This document shows positions 25,701 through 31,529 of a stretch of 64,000 nucleotides of DNA, piece by piece. The stretch is taken from positions 143,929,143 through 143,993,142 of the forward strand of contig CM041292.1 in the NCBI GenBank assembly GCA_023052935.1. The letters are read 5' to 3'. The position numbers and the translations under genes are program-made. The notes under the pieces are model-generated. The model did not search any database. It saw nothing but the letters and a program-made list of their open reading frames with translations, and was not told the DNA's origin. Numbering within the stretch: position 1 is the first letter of the stretch; each line of letters begins with the position of its first letter. Source of the stretch: Piezodorus guildinii. Lineage: Eukaryota > Arthropoda > Insecta > Hemiptera > Pentatomidae.

Positions 25701-26681
25701 GTATAATATATATCTACAGTATCTTTATAATATTACATATTTTGCAATTTTAATCTATCAAATTAATATTAATTATACAAGTAAACAATTTTCATGATAT
25801 ATTCTTTAAATTAAACATTTTTACTGGTTCTACATATTTCAAACCGTATCATAATTGTTTTATGTATATATTTGGCATATGTAATTGCATGGAAATCCTT
25901 CTTTTCTTATTTAAATGATGAATTTAAGAAATCTCAGAAGTCTTTATATTTACAAACTTGAAATTGTGGAGTATCTGAAATTCAATATACATATAGCACT
26001 ACAATGCCTATTATGAGTAGATCTAGTTGATGGATGAAGGTCCTACGATTTTGATTAAATTATTTTTTACTTTTTTTTAGAATGTGGTGTTGGGAAATTC
26101 TGGCGGCCAAGCTTTGCTGGTTGGAGGAAGTGGTGGTCAACAAGGAACGCTCACGTTGCTGCAGCAAGGGTCACAGCAGATTCTGATACCTCCTGGTGCC
26201 CTTAAGACTCTTCAGGGTCTTAAAGTGATTCCTTTAGCAACTTCTGGAAAACATCCTCAGCAAGGTAGGGCTATAATTATAAATTTAAGCTATATATATT
26301 ATGGCATTATTTTTGTTTTGTTTTTTTACATTTTTTTAAATGTTTTCTAAAACAATATTTTAAATAAAAACAGAGGTAATTGACTAATTATTTGACTTGC
26401 CTCAGAACATTTATTTGACATTTTCTTATTTACGTTATTAAAAACTGTTAATAGGTGTCTTAGCGACCACTTTTTCCAGAGTATTAACAGCTTGATGAAT
26501 GAATAACTATTGCTCAATGTTGTTTGATCTTTCCAGATTATTTAATAATTTATAATAATTATTTGTTCTAGGACGACAGCAAGTTTTTGCTAGGATAATT
26601 AATCCAAGCAATGTGAGACCTGTAATAGCTACAAATATTGTTCAAGAAGGCCCTCAACAACCTCCATCTTCGAAGGAATAA
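1..26681 (+). CDS. NFRKB: NFRKB (INO80 complex subunit G), 22 exons, 5' partial
   Basis: Spliced gene for nuclear factor related to kappa-B-binding protein, a metazoan-specific subunit of the INO80 chromatin remodeller that binds and restrains the deubiquitinase UCH37/UCHL5. Twenty-two exons with GT-AG borders join without a stop into 1361 codons plus TAA; the human protein is about 1300 residues, so only the N-terminus is missing. Seen in order: the end of the DEUBAD-type UCH37-binding domain (window residues 1-40), an acidic/Ser-rich linker, a conserved middle block (about 365-435), the winged-helix-like domain (about 535-670; RAFTYRVGG, YVTILELVRDAVARLP, ALDRLHYENDP), then a Gln/Gly/Ser-rich tail (about 700-1361). 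Family knowledge: the tail is low-complexity in vertebrates too. Introns hold many transposons; intron 19 is 6.8 kb. Exon borders are inferred from reading frame and splice consensus, not transcripts. Confidence 0.93.
288..745. mobile_element. MITE with ~50-bp imperfect terminal inverted repeats
   Basis: Lies in the first intron (28-1578). The left end (288-337) AGGCCGTGCTACATCGTG... and the reverse complement of the right end (700-745) AGGCTGCGCTACACGGTG... match over about 50 bp, including AAAACAGGT and GGTAAAAT. The interior is AT-rich with no coding. No clear target-site duplication was found, so the superfamily is open. The rest of intron 1 shows nothing I recognise. Confidence 0.7.
1579..1811 (+). 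CDS. NFRKB: NFRKB exon 2: end of UCH37-binding domain
   Basis: Reads RSERWRMYDLMKSVLASRQHL, corresponding to the helix around LLKQILASRSDLL in vertebrates, then an EIGESSESSEDE acidic stretch aligned with the SSDEED segment of the human protein. Acceptor TTATAG, donor G|GTATTA. Ends in phase 1. Confidence 0.88.
1937..2151 (+). CDS. NFRKB: NFRKB exon 3
   Basis: Continues in frame (EGPLGVGKK...KRRSNRE). Gly/Pro- and basic-rich linker ending in a conserved hydrophobic segment (QSYSQMLAIHSKRR) that occupies the place of the LKIMLKKHHEKRK stretch in vertebrates. Acceptor TTTTGTAG, donor GAG|GTATAT. Confidence 0.85.
2482..2634 (+). CDS. NFRKB: NFRKB exon 4
   Basis: Reads EHPDLQVDGITLHDIAQR, matching the human DHPDLLTGDLTLNDIMTRV motif. 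The acceptor is poor (GTGTAAAAAG, a weak pyrimidine tract), so the exact start could differ by a few codons. Donor ATG|GTAATC. Confidence 0.82.
2721..2887 (+). CDS. NFRKB: NFRKB exon 5 (acidic)
   Basis: Acidic linker FDDDFGDTSGTEETG...VDDEVEKVVDIEAVDELP. The donor must be AAAT|GTGGGT: the alternative GTG-G|GTATCT three bases on puts the next exon out of frame. Ends in phase 2. Confidence 0.8.
3198..3494 (+). CDS. NFRKB: NFRKB exon 6
   Basis: Lys/Ser-rich linker (STSKNNKSPALKRFRTES...) ending LSLDEIK. It includes a VTIIKTETDLSPEIKK stretch resembling a sumoylation-type IKTE context; that is only a resemblance. Acceptor TTCTAG, donor AAA|GTAAAT, phase 2 out. Confidence 0.82.
3795..4145 (-). 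pseudogene. Possible Tc1/mariner transposase relic
   Basis: Minus-strand fragments read RAKLEFTTRY and PSWPWIILVCE, which resemble the ARLEFA...W..I.W.DE segment of Tc1/mariner transposases. No catalytic DxE set and no terminal repeats are evident. Lies in the 3495-4909 intron, otherwise unremarkable AT-rich sequence. Confidence 0.3.
4910..5130 (+). CDS. NFRKB: NFRKB exon 7: conserved middle block
   Basis: Reads FFSLIRDILLSTPDHRIEPRE and ESRVKAWANSPIAPLNPW...SAVHFLAGDS, a close match to the human FFSLLLEILL...LEERVLDWQSSPASSLNSWF...ALQYLAGES segment. This is one of the two best-conserved parts of the family. Acceptor AATATCAG, donor CAG|GTATAG. Confidence 0.92.
5164..6050 (+). mobile_element. 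Family A repeat, copy 1 (non-coding, hairpin-ended)
   Basis: Dispersed repeat in the 5131-6808 intron. It opens with TTTCACTTACCT (5164-5175) and closes with the inverse AGGTAAGTGAAA (6017-6028), followed by a stem-loop GTGTGTTTCGCACAC (6032-6046) and CAGATT. It aligns along most of its length with 17804-21957 (minus that copy's LINE insertion) and with 36204-36715. No conserved reading frame: the copies differ by frame-breaking changes. Short inverted ends plus a 3' hairpin suggest a Helentron-type or other non-autonomous DNA element; the class is unproven. Confidence 0.72.
6509..6700 (-). mobile_element. Family A 3'-end fragment, inverted
   Basis: Reverse complement of a family A 3' end: TTTTAACAGCCGAGGTAAGT, GAAAG, then a GTGTGATACCCGCAC imperfect stem-loop at 6509-6523. 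It matches the 3' end of the 17.8-kb copy closely. With copy 1 it forms an inverted pair about 460 bp apart. Confidence 0.65.
6809..7095 (+). CDS. NFRKB: NFRKB exon 8
   Basis: Starts PLPEDYVPYMEWK and contains WIGAGRDSDHRLVALCSVWGE, aligned with the human PFVEFKEKTQQWKLLGQSQDNEKELAALFQLWLE; then a Ser/Pro linker and VQDRIIFRQQ. Acceptor TTTTCCAG, donor CAG|GTTATA. Confidence 0.9.
7540..7708 (+). CDS. NFRKB: NFRKB exon 9: winged-helix-like domain, first part
   Basis: Reads EKQRYETPFRAFTYRVGGVE and RPKYVTILEL. It aligns with QERYRYSQPHKAFTFRMHGFESVVGPVK...RPAYVTILSL, the start of the winged-helix-like domain of human NFRKB. Acceptor AAATAG, donor TTAG|GTATGC, phase 1 out. Confidence 0.95.
8006..8236 (+). 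CDS. NFRKB: NFRKB exon 10: winged-helix-like domain, core
   Basis: Reads VRDAVARLPNAQGTRADI, LLKDSQYL, VVSGALDRLHYENDP and KIWVYLHRGRSPEEF, almost residue for residue the human RDAAARLPNGEGTRAEI...VVSGALDRLHYEKDP...LWIYLHRDRSEEEF. This is the strongest identification evidence for the gene. Acceptor TTCTAG, donor TTTG|GTAAAT. Confidence 0.96.
8312..8424 (+). CDS. NFRKB: NFRKB exon 11
   Basis: Completes the winged-helix-like region (ERLHALGA; human ERIHQAQAA) and runs into a Lys/Pro-rich stretch (RPKSARKPSKTKKDALPK) resembling the KQKPKPPSKVK stretch after the domain in vertebrates. Donor TCT|GTAAGT. Confidence 0.9.
9119..9180 (-). repeat. SINE family 1 fragment (3' end)
   Basis: Matches the reverse complement of the SINE tail seen at 34640-34925 (GTGGGAG-CCTAAATTTTGCCTAT and CACTTTA), with several mismatches. 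Old copy, intron 11 of NFRKB. Confidence 0.6.
9308..9604 (+). CDS. NFRKB: NFRKB exon 12: start of low-complexity tail
   Basis: EGRSGTEGGSVIAITTASGT... through ILPARTIVQDTNIVRTAPQNV. Ser/Gly/Thr-rich, with little conservation expected. Acceptor ATTGTAG; donor chosen as GTT|GTTAGT because it is the only one here that keeps frame with exon 13. Confidence 0.8.
9661..9788. repeat. Two-copy 64-bp tandem duplication
   Basis: Bases 9661-9724 and 9725-9788 are nearly identical (about two differences, GTCCGTG versus GCCCATG), starting TACAGCAGTTTTCTTG. Recent segmental slippage within an intron; no coding. Confidence 0.9.
10206..10305 (+). CDS. NFRKB: NFRKB exon 13
   Basis: Short exon VKKSVTISADAVAKAGKSIV...TSQTATPNAG, open only in the frame joined to exon 12. 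The K-x-IVKV-type repeats resemble hydrophobic patches in the vertebrate tail. Acceptor TTGCAG, donor CTG|GTATGT. Confidence 0.75.
10588..10740 (+). repeat. Unnamed intronic repeat, copy 1
   Basis: GGTTTATTATTTC-AATAATGA and CTTTGTAATC recur at 14360-14445, each followed by an A-rich tract and then TGTCCACTGTT. Two copies of a short dispersed repeat; class unknown. Confidence 0.5.
10943..11139 (+). CDS. NFRKB: NFRKB exon 14 (Q-rich)
   Basis: VRTVQRVTNQQTNQQQQLLQ... with runs of Gln and Leu; the composition fits the Q-rich tail. Acceptor TTTTAG, donor CAG|GTTAAA, in phase with neighbours. Confidence 0.8.
11237..11443 (+). CDS. NFRKB: NFRKB exon 15 (Q-rich, QQMI motif)
   Basis: VIVMKQQTSGDSSSG...SSQQMIVINQPQ...KQQQQVDQQHTSNQSIQ. 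The end is placed at CAA|GTATAG; a second in-frame donor exists at CAG|GTTGAT (11407/11408), so alternative 5' splice sites are possible. Acceptor TTTAAG. Confidence 0.77.
11990..12240 (-). mobile_element. SINE family 1, near full-length, minus strand
   Basis: Reverse complement of the tRNA-derived SINE at 34640-34925. The 5' end GGGATCACCC is at 12240; box B reads GGTCACGGGTTCTAACC in this orientation; the 3' end decays near 11990. Intron 15 of NFRKB; the rest of that intron shows nothing recognisable. Confidence 0.8.
12617..12967 (+). CDS. NFRKB: NFRKB exon 16 (QQMI repeats)
   Basis: 117 codons, the largest tail exon. It carries GPMIVMKPN, QQMILVKQS, QQMILLKQQ and QQMIIVKHP, a degenerate repeat of Q-Q-M-I plus two hydrophobic residues, Lys and Gln/His. 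Acceptor TAACAG, donor AAA|GTATGT. Confidence 0.82.
13490..13965 (+). pseudogene. Decayed CR1-like LINE ORF2 C-terminus
   Basis: Broken frames read FNFDYCCTVY, KYFLASFLYQVTQFHHPLYF and the final STFKSHLFNHP. These match the same positions of the better-preserved minus-strand LINE at 35021-36199 (FPHFDYCCMVY, QYFLGSYLYQIINSQLPPYI, SFKSQLFQ). Several stops and frameshifts, so an old copy. Intron 16 of NFRKB. Confidence 0.65.
14145..14250 (+). CDS. NFRKB: NFRKB exon 17
   Basis: TQAQPQPLTLAQLQQLQQQQ followed by TSLLSQQRVV. The LTAQQLQQLQQQ segment near the C-terminus of vertebrate NFRKB is similar in kind. Acceptor TTATAG, donor TTG|GTAAGT. Confidence 0.8.
14360..14445 (+). repeat. Unnamed intronic repeat, copy 2
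   Basis: Second copy of the repeat at 10588: TTGGTTTATTATTTCCAATA, CTTTGTAATCAAC, then CTGTTTGTCCACTGTT. No coding. Confidence 0.5.
14764..14931 (+). CDS. NFRKB: NFRKB exon 18
   Basis: VSSSGGTSLIKSQVATGTSA...ITMESLLSAAKHSQTSQQ; Ser/Gly/Ala-rich tail sequence with one hydrophobic patch (MESLLSAA). Acceptor TTCACAG, donor CAAG|GTAATC. Confidence 0.8.
14986..15064 (+). mobile_element. 5'-truncated SINE family 1 with 15-bp TSD
   Basis: Only the 3' part of the SINE (GGACTCCCACTGTAGCATCG onward) plus the AAATAAAC tail. It is flanked by ACATTTTAATTTTTT at 14971-14985 and again at 15065-15079, a perfect 15-bp target-site duplication. Shows LINE-mediated insertion. Confidence 0.9.
15530..15930. other. 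GC-richer block of unknown origin in intron 18
   Basis: Clearly less AT-rich than its flanks. Both strands have short open frames (83 codons plus at 15655-15906; 81 codons minus at 15726-15971) that I do not recognise. Could be an old transposon or a captured fragment. The rest of the 14932-16321 intron, apart from the SINE, is plain AT-rich. Confidence 0.35.
16322..16419 (+). CDS. NFRKB: NFRKB exon 19
   Basis: ATVRLPAVNRAVPSQYAVVS then LPQQRVVQTTVPQ. It precedes the 6.8-kb intron that carries the Helitron nest. Acceptor TTTTTCAG, donor CAG|GTACGA; phase matches both sides. Confidence 0.78.
17129..17307. repeat. 69-bp tandem repeat, ~2.6 copies
   Basis: TTCACTCCATAGTTTCCAG starts at 17140, 17209 and 17278, a constant period of 69 bp; copies are almost identical. 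Tandem arrays of this kind are common inside insect Helitrons. Confidence 0.9.
18415..18915 (+). other. GC-rich block ending in A tract (possible LINE 3' UTR)
   Basis: Strikingly GC-richer than its surroundings, with CCGCCCCTCCACCC-type stretches, ending in (A)12 at about 18909. Could be the 3' UTR of a plus-strand LINE or part of the neighbouring minus LINE. A 67-codon minus frame (18576-18779) is not recognised. It sits inside the insertion in family A copy 2. Confidence 0.35.
18950..19752 (-). pseudogene. LINE ORF2 relic: endonuclease start and RT start
   Basis: NLIQWNCNGIKTHFNDLKIL and CICIQESHLKK are the first motifs of an APE-type endonuclease (Asn in WNCNG, Glu in QES). After a frame break, most of the endonuclease is deleted and RT motif 0/1 follows (RPFTA-ELEITLRNLKGSSPG). 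Non-functional. Confidence 0.7.
19830..20510. repeat. Low-complexity (ATAC)n/(AATA)n region inside LINE
   Basis: Alternating ACATACATAT and AAATAAATAAAATA tracts between ORF1 and ORF2 of the minus LINE. Microsatellite expansion; open frames here are compositional artefacts. Confidence 0.8.
20513..21371 (-). pseudogene. LINE ORF1 (gag-like, three zinc knuckles), one frameshift
   Basis: From 21371: VEVFSLTPNPIRCFNCLGFY (VEVF onward), with knuckles CFNCLGFYHPTAQC, CIQCGKTKHTENSRC and CINCSGSHHALD. Nucleic-acid-binding protein of the LINE ribonucleoprotein. The main frame closes near 20676 in a G/C-run region; another frame continues (ISSPLAEAGTSTDGTVPP... to KKKNDP stop near 20513), so one indel separates them. 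Upstream, one stop interrupts TFPTPVAPKTI. Confidence 0.75.
23064..23179 (-). mobile_element. 116-bp Jockey-like LINE 3' tail, 9-bp TSD
   Basis: TTTATTGGAATTTACAACTG and GAGAAGCTTCCCAATGGAAG match the 3' end of the nested Jockey fragment at 40312 (TTTATTGAAATTTACAACTG; GAGAAACTGCCCATTGACAG). Flanked by CCTTTTAAA at 23055-23063 and 23180-23188. It sits about 70 bp upstream of NFRKB exon 20. Confidence 0.72.
23251..23406 (+). CDS. NFRKB: NFRKB exon 20
   Basis: AGSSDSSNSTTSVKMATAQG then VRIPGLNLTQIAGKQVLLAS; the last part resembles hydrophobic GKQxLLA patches of the family tail. A long T tract precedes the acceptor GTTAG. Donor CAA|GTTAGT. Confidence 0.8.
23443..24908 (-). mobile_element. Tc1-like element relic split by an RTE-like LINE
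   Basis: 23443-23870 matches the second Tc1 copy at 62870-63310 nearly base for base in places (GATTGATAACCC, CACCAGCGATCAAG), i.e. the minus-strand N-terminal transposase region. The terminal repeat GTTGCAATACTTTTTGACAG at about 24880 matches the inverse of CGTCAAAAGTATTGCAACAC at 61978. The C-terminal half is missing. A LINE fragment (23942-24815) interrupts it. Confidence 0.75.
23942..24815 (-). mobile_element. 5'-truncated RTE-like LINE with 10-bp TSD
   Basis: Minus-strand frames read YLGQLVSFSDRATKEVQRKI (24724-24503) and WKWAGHLLRSNDVRWSKI... KRGRPVKRWCD (24472-24152). This is the C-terminal end typical of RTE-like/craniofacial-development-2-like LINE proteins. The 3' end has AATAAA and a (TTCAT)n tail. 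ATATTACTAT flanks it at 23932-23941 and 24816-24825. Two frames, so one frameshift between the pieces. Confidence 0.82.
24909..26080. other. NFRKB intron 20 remainder
   Basis: AT-rich intron sequence with one GC-richer patch at about 25300-25500 (GTTCCTAGGCCAAC, CAAATTTTGGGTCCCC) that looks like an old repeat but matches nothing else in the window. No coding seen. Confidence 0.5.
26081..26264 (+). CDS. NFRKB: NFRKB exon 21
   Basis: NVVLGNSGGQALLVGGSGGQ, then QQILIPPGALKTLQGLKVIP. The latter is compatible with the hydrophobic C-terminal patches (KVIP) of homologues. Acceptor TTTTTAG, donor CAAG|GTAGGG. Confidence 0.82.
26572..26681 (+). CDS. NFRKB: NFRKB last exon and stop
   Basis: GRQQVFARIINPSNVRPVIA then TNIVQEGPQQPPSSKE and TAA at 26679-26681. 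Acceptor GTTCTAG. The short charged/Pro C-terminus (PPSSKE) parallels the SPKQAPEQQ ending of the human protein. Confidence 0.85.
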
Positions 26682-29340
26682 TAAATTCTGAATTTTATTT
26701 TTATAATATGTATTTTTAATAGAAACCATTTTAATTAACTGAAATAACTCAAGATGTGATTGATGATCTCATCGTATTTGAGTTTTTATCTAATGTATAT
26801 TTTGTTTAGTTCAAATTATAGAAAAAATCTAGTTAAAAAAATTAAAGTTTGTATATTTATTAATTAATGGGATTGAATGCAATTTATACTGCTTTATTTT
26901 ATTTATTAATATGCTTTATATTATTTCAAATTTAATTATTCATATTAATGACATATTAACCATTACTATTGTTTAATCTAAAATATAATTTATATATTAT
27001 TATCATGTTTATAGTAATAACTTGTGTAACAGAGGAACTAGAATGTGTGTGTATTTTCTGTACTGTTTGAAGTAAGTAAAATTAATATATAGAAAAACTT
27101 GCAATGTTAATATTAAACAACAAAGGCTGTGTTATCTTGTTCTAATATATATTATTCCCAATTGACTAATGTACATTTAATTGTGATCAATGTATTTATT
27201 TTATAAGTTTTGGGAATGCTACTTTGATTATTAGTGATTATGTGAATAATATTATAATTAAAGTAATTATAATTGGTTATATATTAATCGTTAATTTATT
27301 TATTAATAAATTTAGTATTTAACATTAGTTTAGAGATTGTACTTTGTTTCTATGACTATCAATTAACTAATATACCATAAGTAATTAAAAATAGATCTTT
27401 AAAGAAATGGAGTAATTTAAAAATAGGTAATGATTTTTTTTAATCCTTAAGTATTTTTATCTTGAAAATTTCTATGAATAATAGTCTGTGATTAATGAAT
27501 TTTGTTTCAAAGTTTTTTTTTGTTTTGTTTTTTATAAACTAATAGTATTTTTTTTTTAAAGGATTTTCAAAGAATTCTGTGATATGAAATATTATTCTTC
27601 CTTTGAAGTCCTCTGGAGTAGAGCATTGGTCTGATAAATACTTCATTTAATGACACTTAAGTATCTTATTTCCTGATATTTTCTCTTAATCTATCTTTTT
27701 TTGATCAGCATGATTCCTGGATCGAAGTAATTTCTTTCTTTTGCTTAAAAAATGGTTTTCAAATGCACTTGTTTTTAAGTGATATTCTCTGAACTTAAAA
27801 CCATTAATACATTTATTGCCCATACGTGCAGATTAACCACTGTCATTTGTATGATTTGCCACATAATAATATCTGTGATCACCTTGATTCTATCAACATT
27901 TTCACGTGTTTCTTTATCTATGTATTATTATCAGACCATTGATTCATTTCATTTCTTCTATATTATTTTGAAAAATTAGTTTAATTTTATCTTTTTTCTT
28001 TAAATACTTGATTCAATAGTTTGTATTTAATTTTGAATTTGATAAATATTTATTCAATTCCTGGTAAGAGATCTGATTTTTATTTTATTTTAATGTCCTG
28101 TTTATAAAAAAACAAATGTTTTTACATAAATATGTAGCTAATTGAAGACTCAATTAAATATTTATTTAATTAAAAATTGGCTAGTTATATTCTGGCATTA
28201 ATGAACACAAAGTGTTAAATTATATTGTAATTATATGTATATTTGTAAATACATTCATTGTAAAACAGATTTGTAAAAAGTTACCTAATTGTACAAATGG
28301 TTAAGGAATTAAAAATACTTATTTATGACATCGTAAATTAGTTGTAAATTTATGTTTATTTGCATGTAAATAATGGAGGATATTCACAAATGAATATATT
28401 ATGTATTGTTTAATATGTATATTATACATACATGTAATAATATTGTCTTTAATAAAGATGTCTCACTATTTTTTCTTTATGAAATTATGGTTTTCATTAT
28501 TATTGCAGACTAAGTTGTTTTCCTTAATGAAGTTATTTTTAGGCTTTTTAAGTCTGCCTCTGGATACTAACTGCTCGTTAATAACAGGTAACATCCCCAA
28601 TATTGCATGACATGATATTTTAATCGCCTTGTCTAACTGCTCTTCTTAAGATAGTTGTGCATTTGATAACTTTAGTGATAAAGACAGATACATTAAAAAT
28701 CAATGAAAACAATTCATTTCTTCAGAATTAGTTAAGTAATGAAGTTCAGCTTGCAAACTATATTGTGTACTATTTATATAGTTTGAAGTTTTGGGCTGGA
28801 CAAAGAGAATGGTTATCATTATTTTTGTTATTGGTATAAACTAAAATTTTTAAATTGAGAAGTGGGAATGGTTGACTGTATGTGTAAGGGTGAAGTTAGT
28901 TCAGAGTGCAGTTAATAGAACACACAATTAAGTATAAGGGTCAATCAACTTTTATTTGTCTTGTAAGTACTATGTTTTGTCCCTGACCAATAATCTCAGT
29001 TCTAAAGAAAATTAAGTGGTTTTGTTGGCATATATTGCATTTATCTTAATTTTAAGCTAACATACAAGTAAATTATTTTAAATAAATCACTATTAAACTA
29101 GAATTTTAATGGTGACATCCAGGTGACAAAACATCGGAAGTATTGTTTTTTTGTTTGTCTCCCAGTAAGTTAGTACAATGAAACATTACTTTATACAAAA
29201 AAATACTATATGGCAATTAATTACGCTTGCACATAATTATTTATTAGAATATCTACTATGATTCTATCATTCAGATTTATGTATGCTTGATAATTTATCG
29301 AGTTTGTTGCATGTTCATTTTGTTCCCTATTATATATTAT
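26682..29340. other. NFRKB 3' flank / probable 3' UTR
   Basis: Very AT-rich, no transposon or coding region recognised. The first ~1.8 kb is probably transcribed as 3' UTR. Short open frames at 27779-27979 and 28401-28610 look random (Ile/Leu/Phe-rich). Confidence 0.5.
28451..28456 (+). promoter_or_regulatory. Candidate NFRKB polyadenylation signal AATAAA
   Basis: AATAAA about 1.77 kb after the stop, followed within 10-30 bases by GATGTCTC and a T-rich stretch (TTTTTTCTTTATG). Other AATAAA-like hexamers lie between 26680 and 28450, so usage is uncertain. Confidence 0.35.
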
Positions 29341-29344
29341 TATC

Positions 29345-29543
29345 CTGGCTTCCACCGGATAACGGTAAAAAAATTCCGAAACCAAAACATATGGCTTGAC
29401 TAGTGCCTGGAGAACAAGTCCACTTATTTCGTGACAACATTCATCCAGTGTTCATCTTTGCTGCGTCGCCAGTAGGCCGAGTGTGTTTTGAAAAAGTGGG
29501 TGGGTGGCTTTTTCGTGTGCCTACCGGACAACCAGCTCAAAAA
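29345..29543 (+). other. GC-richer patch ending in a strong 5' splice site
   Basis: About 200 bp of markedly higher GC with CpGs (CTGCGTCGCCAG, CCTACCGGACAACC) in an AT-rich desert, ending AAAAAT|GTAAGTATTTT at 29544. Could be the first, perhaps non-coding, exon of an unannotated transcript, or a transposon fragment. I cannot find a downstream exon. Confidence 0.3.
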
Positions 29544-29769
29544 TGTAAGTATTTTATATATTGTAGTAAATTAAAGTGAAATATATTATATTTATTCTAT
29601 ATTATTTTTACTAGGTTAAGACCTAAATTCACAAATTATCATTAAACCAGAGGCGGGAAAGAAAATAATTTTGGTTATTGTAATGTTGATTCTTTCATAA
29701 AAAATTATAATAAAACTTATTATTATCATATAGTTTTTTTTTTGTTTTTTGTTACATACCTAAAAAGAA

Positions 29770-30105
29770 CCAATACAGGAGATTTCAATCCTAGTATCCC
29801 CTTTGGACACCTGAGTATTCAGTGGCGCAACAGGCCATATAGGCCCTGGGCATCGCGGTGTAATCTCCTGGGAGATTACACTCATGTTCCCTGATGCATT
29901 TTCTAATGTAGGCTCAACACTCCCTACGCCTAATTTTGTGAGTGGCCACCATTTGGCTGACAGGTCTCACATACCCGGGGGTGTGTCTATGAGTGAATCC
30001 CCATTTAATTGCATTCTTATAAAAGCCCCATTGGGACTGGGATTCGAACTCACAACTTTAGCATGAGAGACTAGCGCGCTAGCCACTCAGCCATGGGCTC
30101 CCCTA
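29770..30105 (-). mobile_element. SINE family 2 (tRNA-derived), minus strand
   Basis: Reverse complement begins GGGGAGCCCATGGCTGAGTG, with box A TGGCTGAGTGG (30083-30093) and box B GAGTTCGAATCCC (30039-30051), a tRNA-like head. The ~250-bp body (29770-30030) is unrelated to family 1. A T-run at 29732-29750 on the plus strand may be its A tail. Confidence 0.75.
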
Positions 30106-30999
30106 AATTAAAAGTCATCTTATTTATTTATGAAAGATAAATTGAAATCCTTCCTATATTAAGTAAGAATAAAGTGGCGATTTACAATATGACTGAATTT
30201 TAAATGGTTCAGAAGTCTATTTAGTTAGTTGTCTAAGGGACTACCTTTACTAGAGTCATGTGGGTTTCGGAGACAAATTTACTATAAATTGTTCTGCTCT
30301 ATGTGAATTCTTAAAACATAAATAATTATCTACAGCAAATATGTTAAAATTATACAAATTTTCGATTAAAAGTAAAAAAATAAAATTTATCATTAATGTA
30401 CAGTTAAAAGTTTATTGACCCATAAACTGAATTTACTGGTGGCGCTGTTGTGGAATCCTTCAAACGCCCTGAAGAAGGCCTATAATTTAGGCTGACATGT
30501 GGCACCAGTAAATTAAGTTTATACTTAATTGCGTGTTCTTTTGAATGCACCCTGACCTAACTTCCCCCCTAAAATTTTTAAAGATGTCTAATACATATTT
30601 TGGTTGTAAACAGAAGTATGCTATAACTTATATTGTGTATATCTTGTTAATGCCCTATTATTAATTTTTTTACACCATTATCCATAACTATGGAACGTGA
30701 TGTGCTTGCCTTCTCCCAAAATTTCTTCATCTTCTCCCTATGTTTTTTTTTTTTATGTTCTGTCCATGTTATCTTAAATATAACACTGTCTAGTTCTTAA
30801 CTGATGCTTGTCAATTAAATTTTTAATTGCAACTCTTTCTTGTAGAATTGTATTTGTAATGTCTATTTCCGGAAGATCTTTTTTATTTTCAAATATCTAA
30901 TTGTTTTTAACTTTCATTGAGAGGGGAAGGTAGATAATTATTTTGTTCTGTCTATTATCGTCTGTTCTGAGAATAATATTTCAGTTTTCTTTTTCTGTT
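30106..30999. other. Intergenic AT-rich sequence
   Basis: Nothing firm. A GC-richer island at 30430-30500 (GGTGGCGCTGTTGTGG, CGCCCTGAAGAAGG) with AATTTACTGGTGGC repeated inverted at about 30500-30515 suggests a small repeat relic. Confidence 0.4.
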
Positions 31000-31028
31000 A
31001 GTGTCAAGAGATTTTCTCCAAATTTTGA

Positions 31029-31529
31029 GAAAATTTTAGGACAGGAGAATGCACTAAACCGAAGTCATCACCCGCAGTATGTGCTCATTGCCTCAAGGAC
31101 CATCCAGCACACTACAAAGGATGCCAAATATATAAAAATCTAAGGACCAGATTTCAAAAACTTCAAGAACCTGAAACAGCAAGAATAACAAGATCTAGAA
31201 GAGAACCATCTAAGTTTGTAGATTCCAATGTCTCATTTGCCCACTTACTTGGAGGTGGGGACCAGAGTAATGAAGCCGAGGCCCTGCCGAAACAACATTT
31301 ACCTCAGCATTCTCCATCCATTCCACAACAAACTATTCCGCAAAATTTACCTATTCTTCAAAAAACTCCTCAACATCAAATCTCTCATATCCCTTCTCCA
31401 TCAAATGTCACAGACCTTACCAGTCTCATGACATCCTTCATCTCCGAAATTAAATCTCTCGTAATGCCGCTAATATCACTCCTTACAAATCTAGTGTCAA
31501 ATCTAATCCCTACCTTAAAAAATCCTTAA
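31029..31529 (+). CDS. Jockey-like LINE ORF1 C-terminal part
   Basis: Open frame without an N-terminus: CTKPKSSPAVCAHCLKDHPA followed by HYKGC is the last gag zinc knuckle of Jockey-type ORF1 proteins. A Pro/Gln/Ser-rich region and a hydrophobic tail (FISEIKSLVMPLISLLTNLV) follow, perhaps for multimerisation. It ends TAA at 31527-31529 directly against the ORF2 ATG (TAAATG), a stop-start junction. Confidence 0.75.
   Translation, partial: ENFRTGECTKPKSSPAVCAHCLKDHPAHYKGCQIYKNLRTRFQKLQEPETARITRSRREPSKFVDSNVSFAHLLGGGDQSNEAEALPKQHLPQHSPSIPQQTIPQNLPILQKTPQHQISHIPSPSNVTDLTSLMTSFISEIKSLVMPLISLLTNLVSNLIPTLKNP

Noticed and set aside
29970..30105. A tRNA-like sequence with good A and B boxes
   Set aside because: No complete cloverleaf with anticodon arm was evident and a ~250-bp unrelated body follows; called a SINE, not a tRNA gene. 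The same reasoning applies at 34640, 50974 and 56989.
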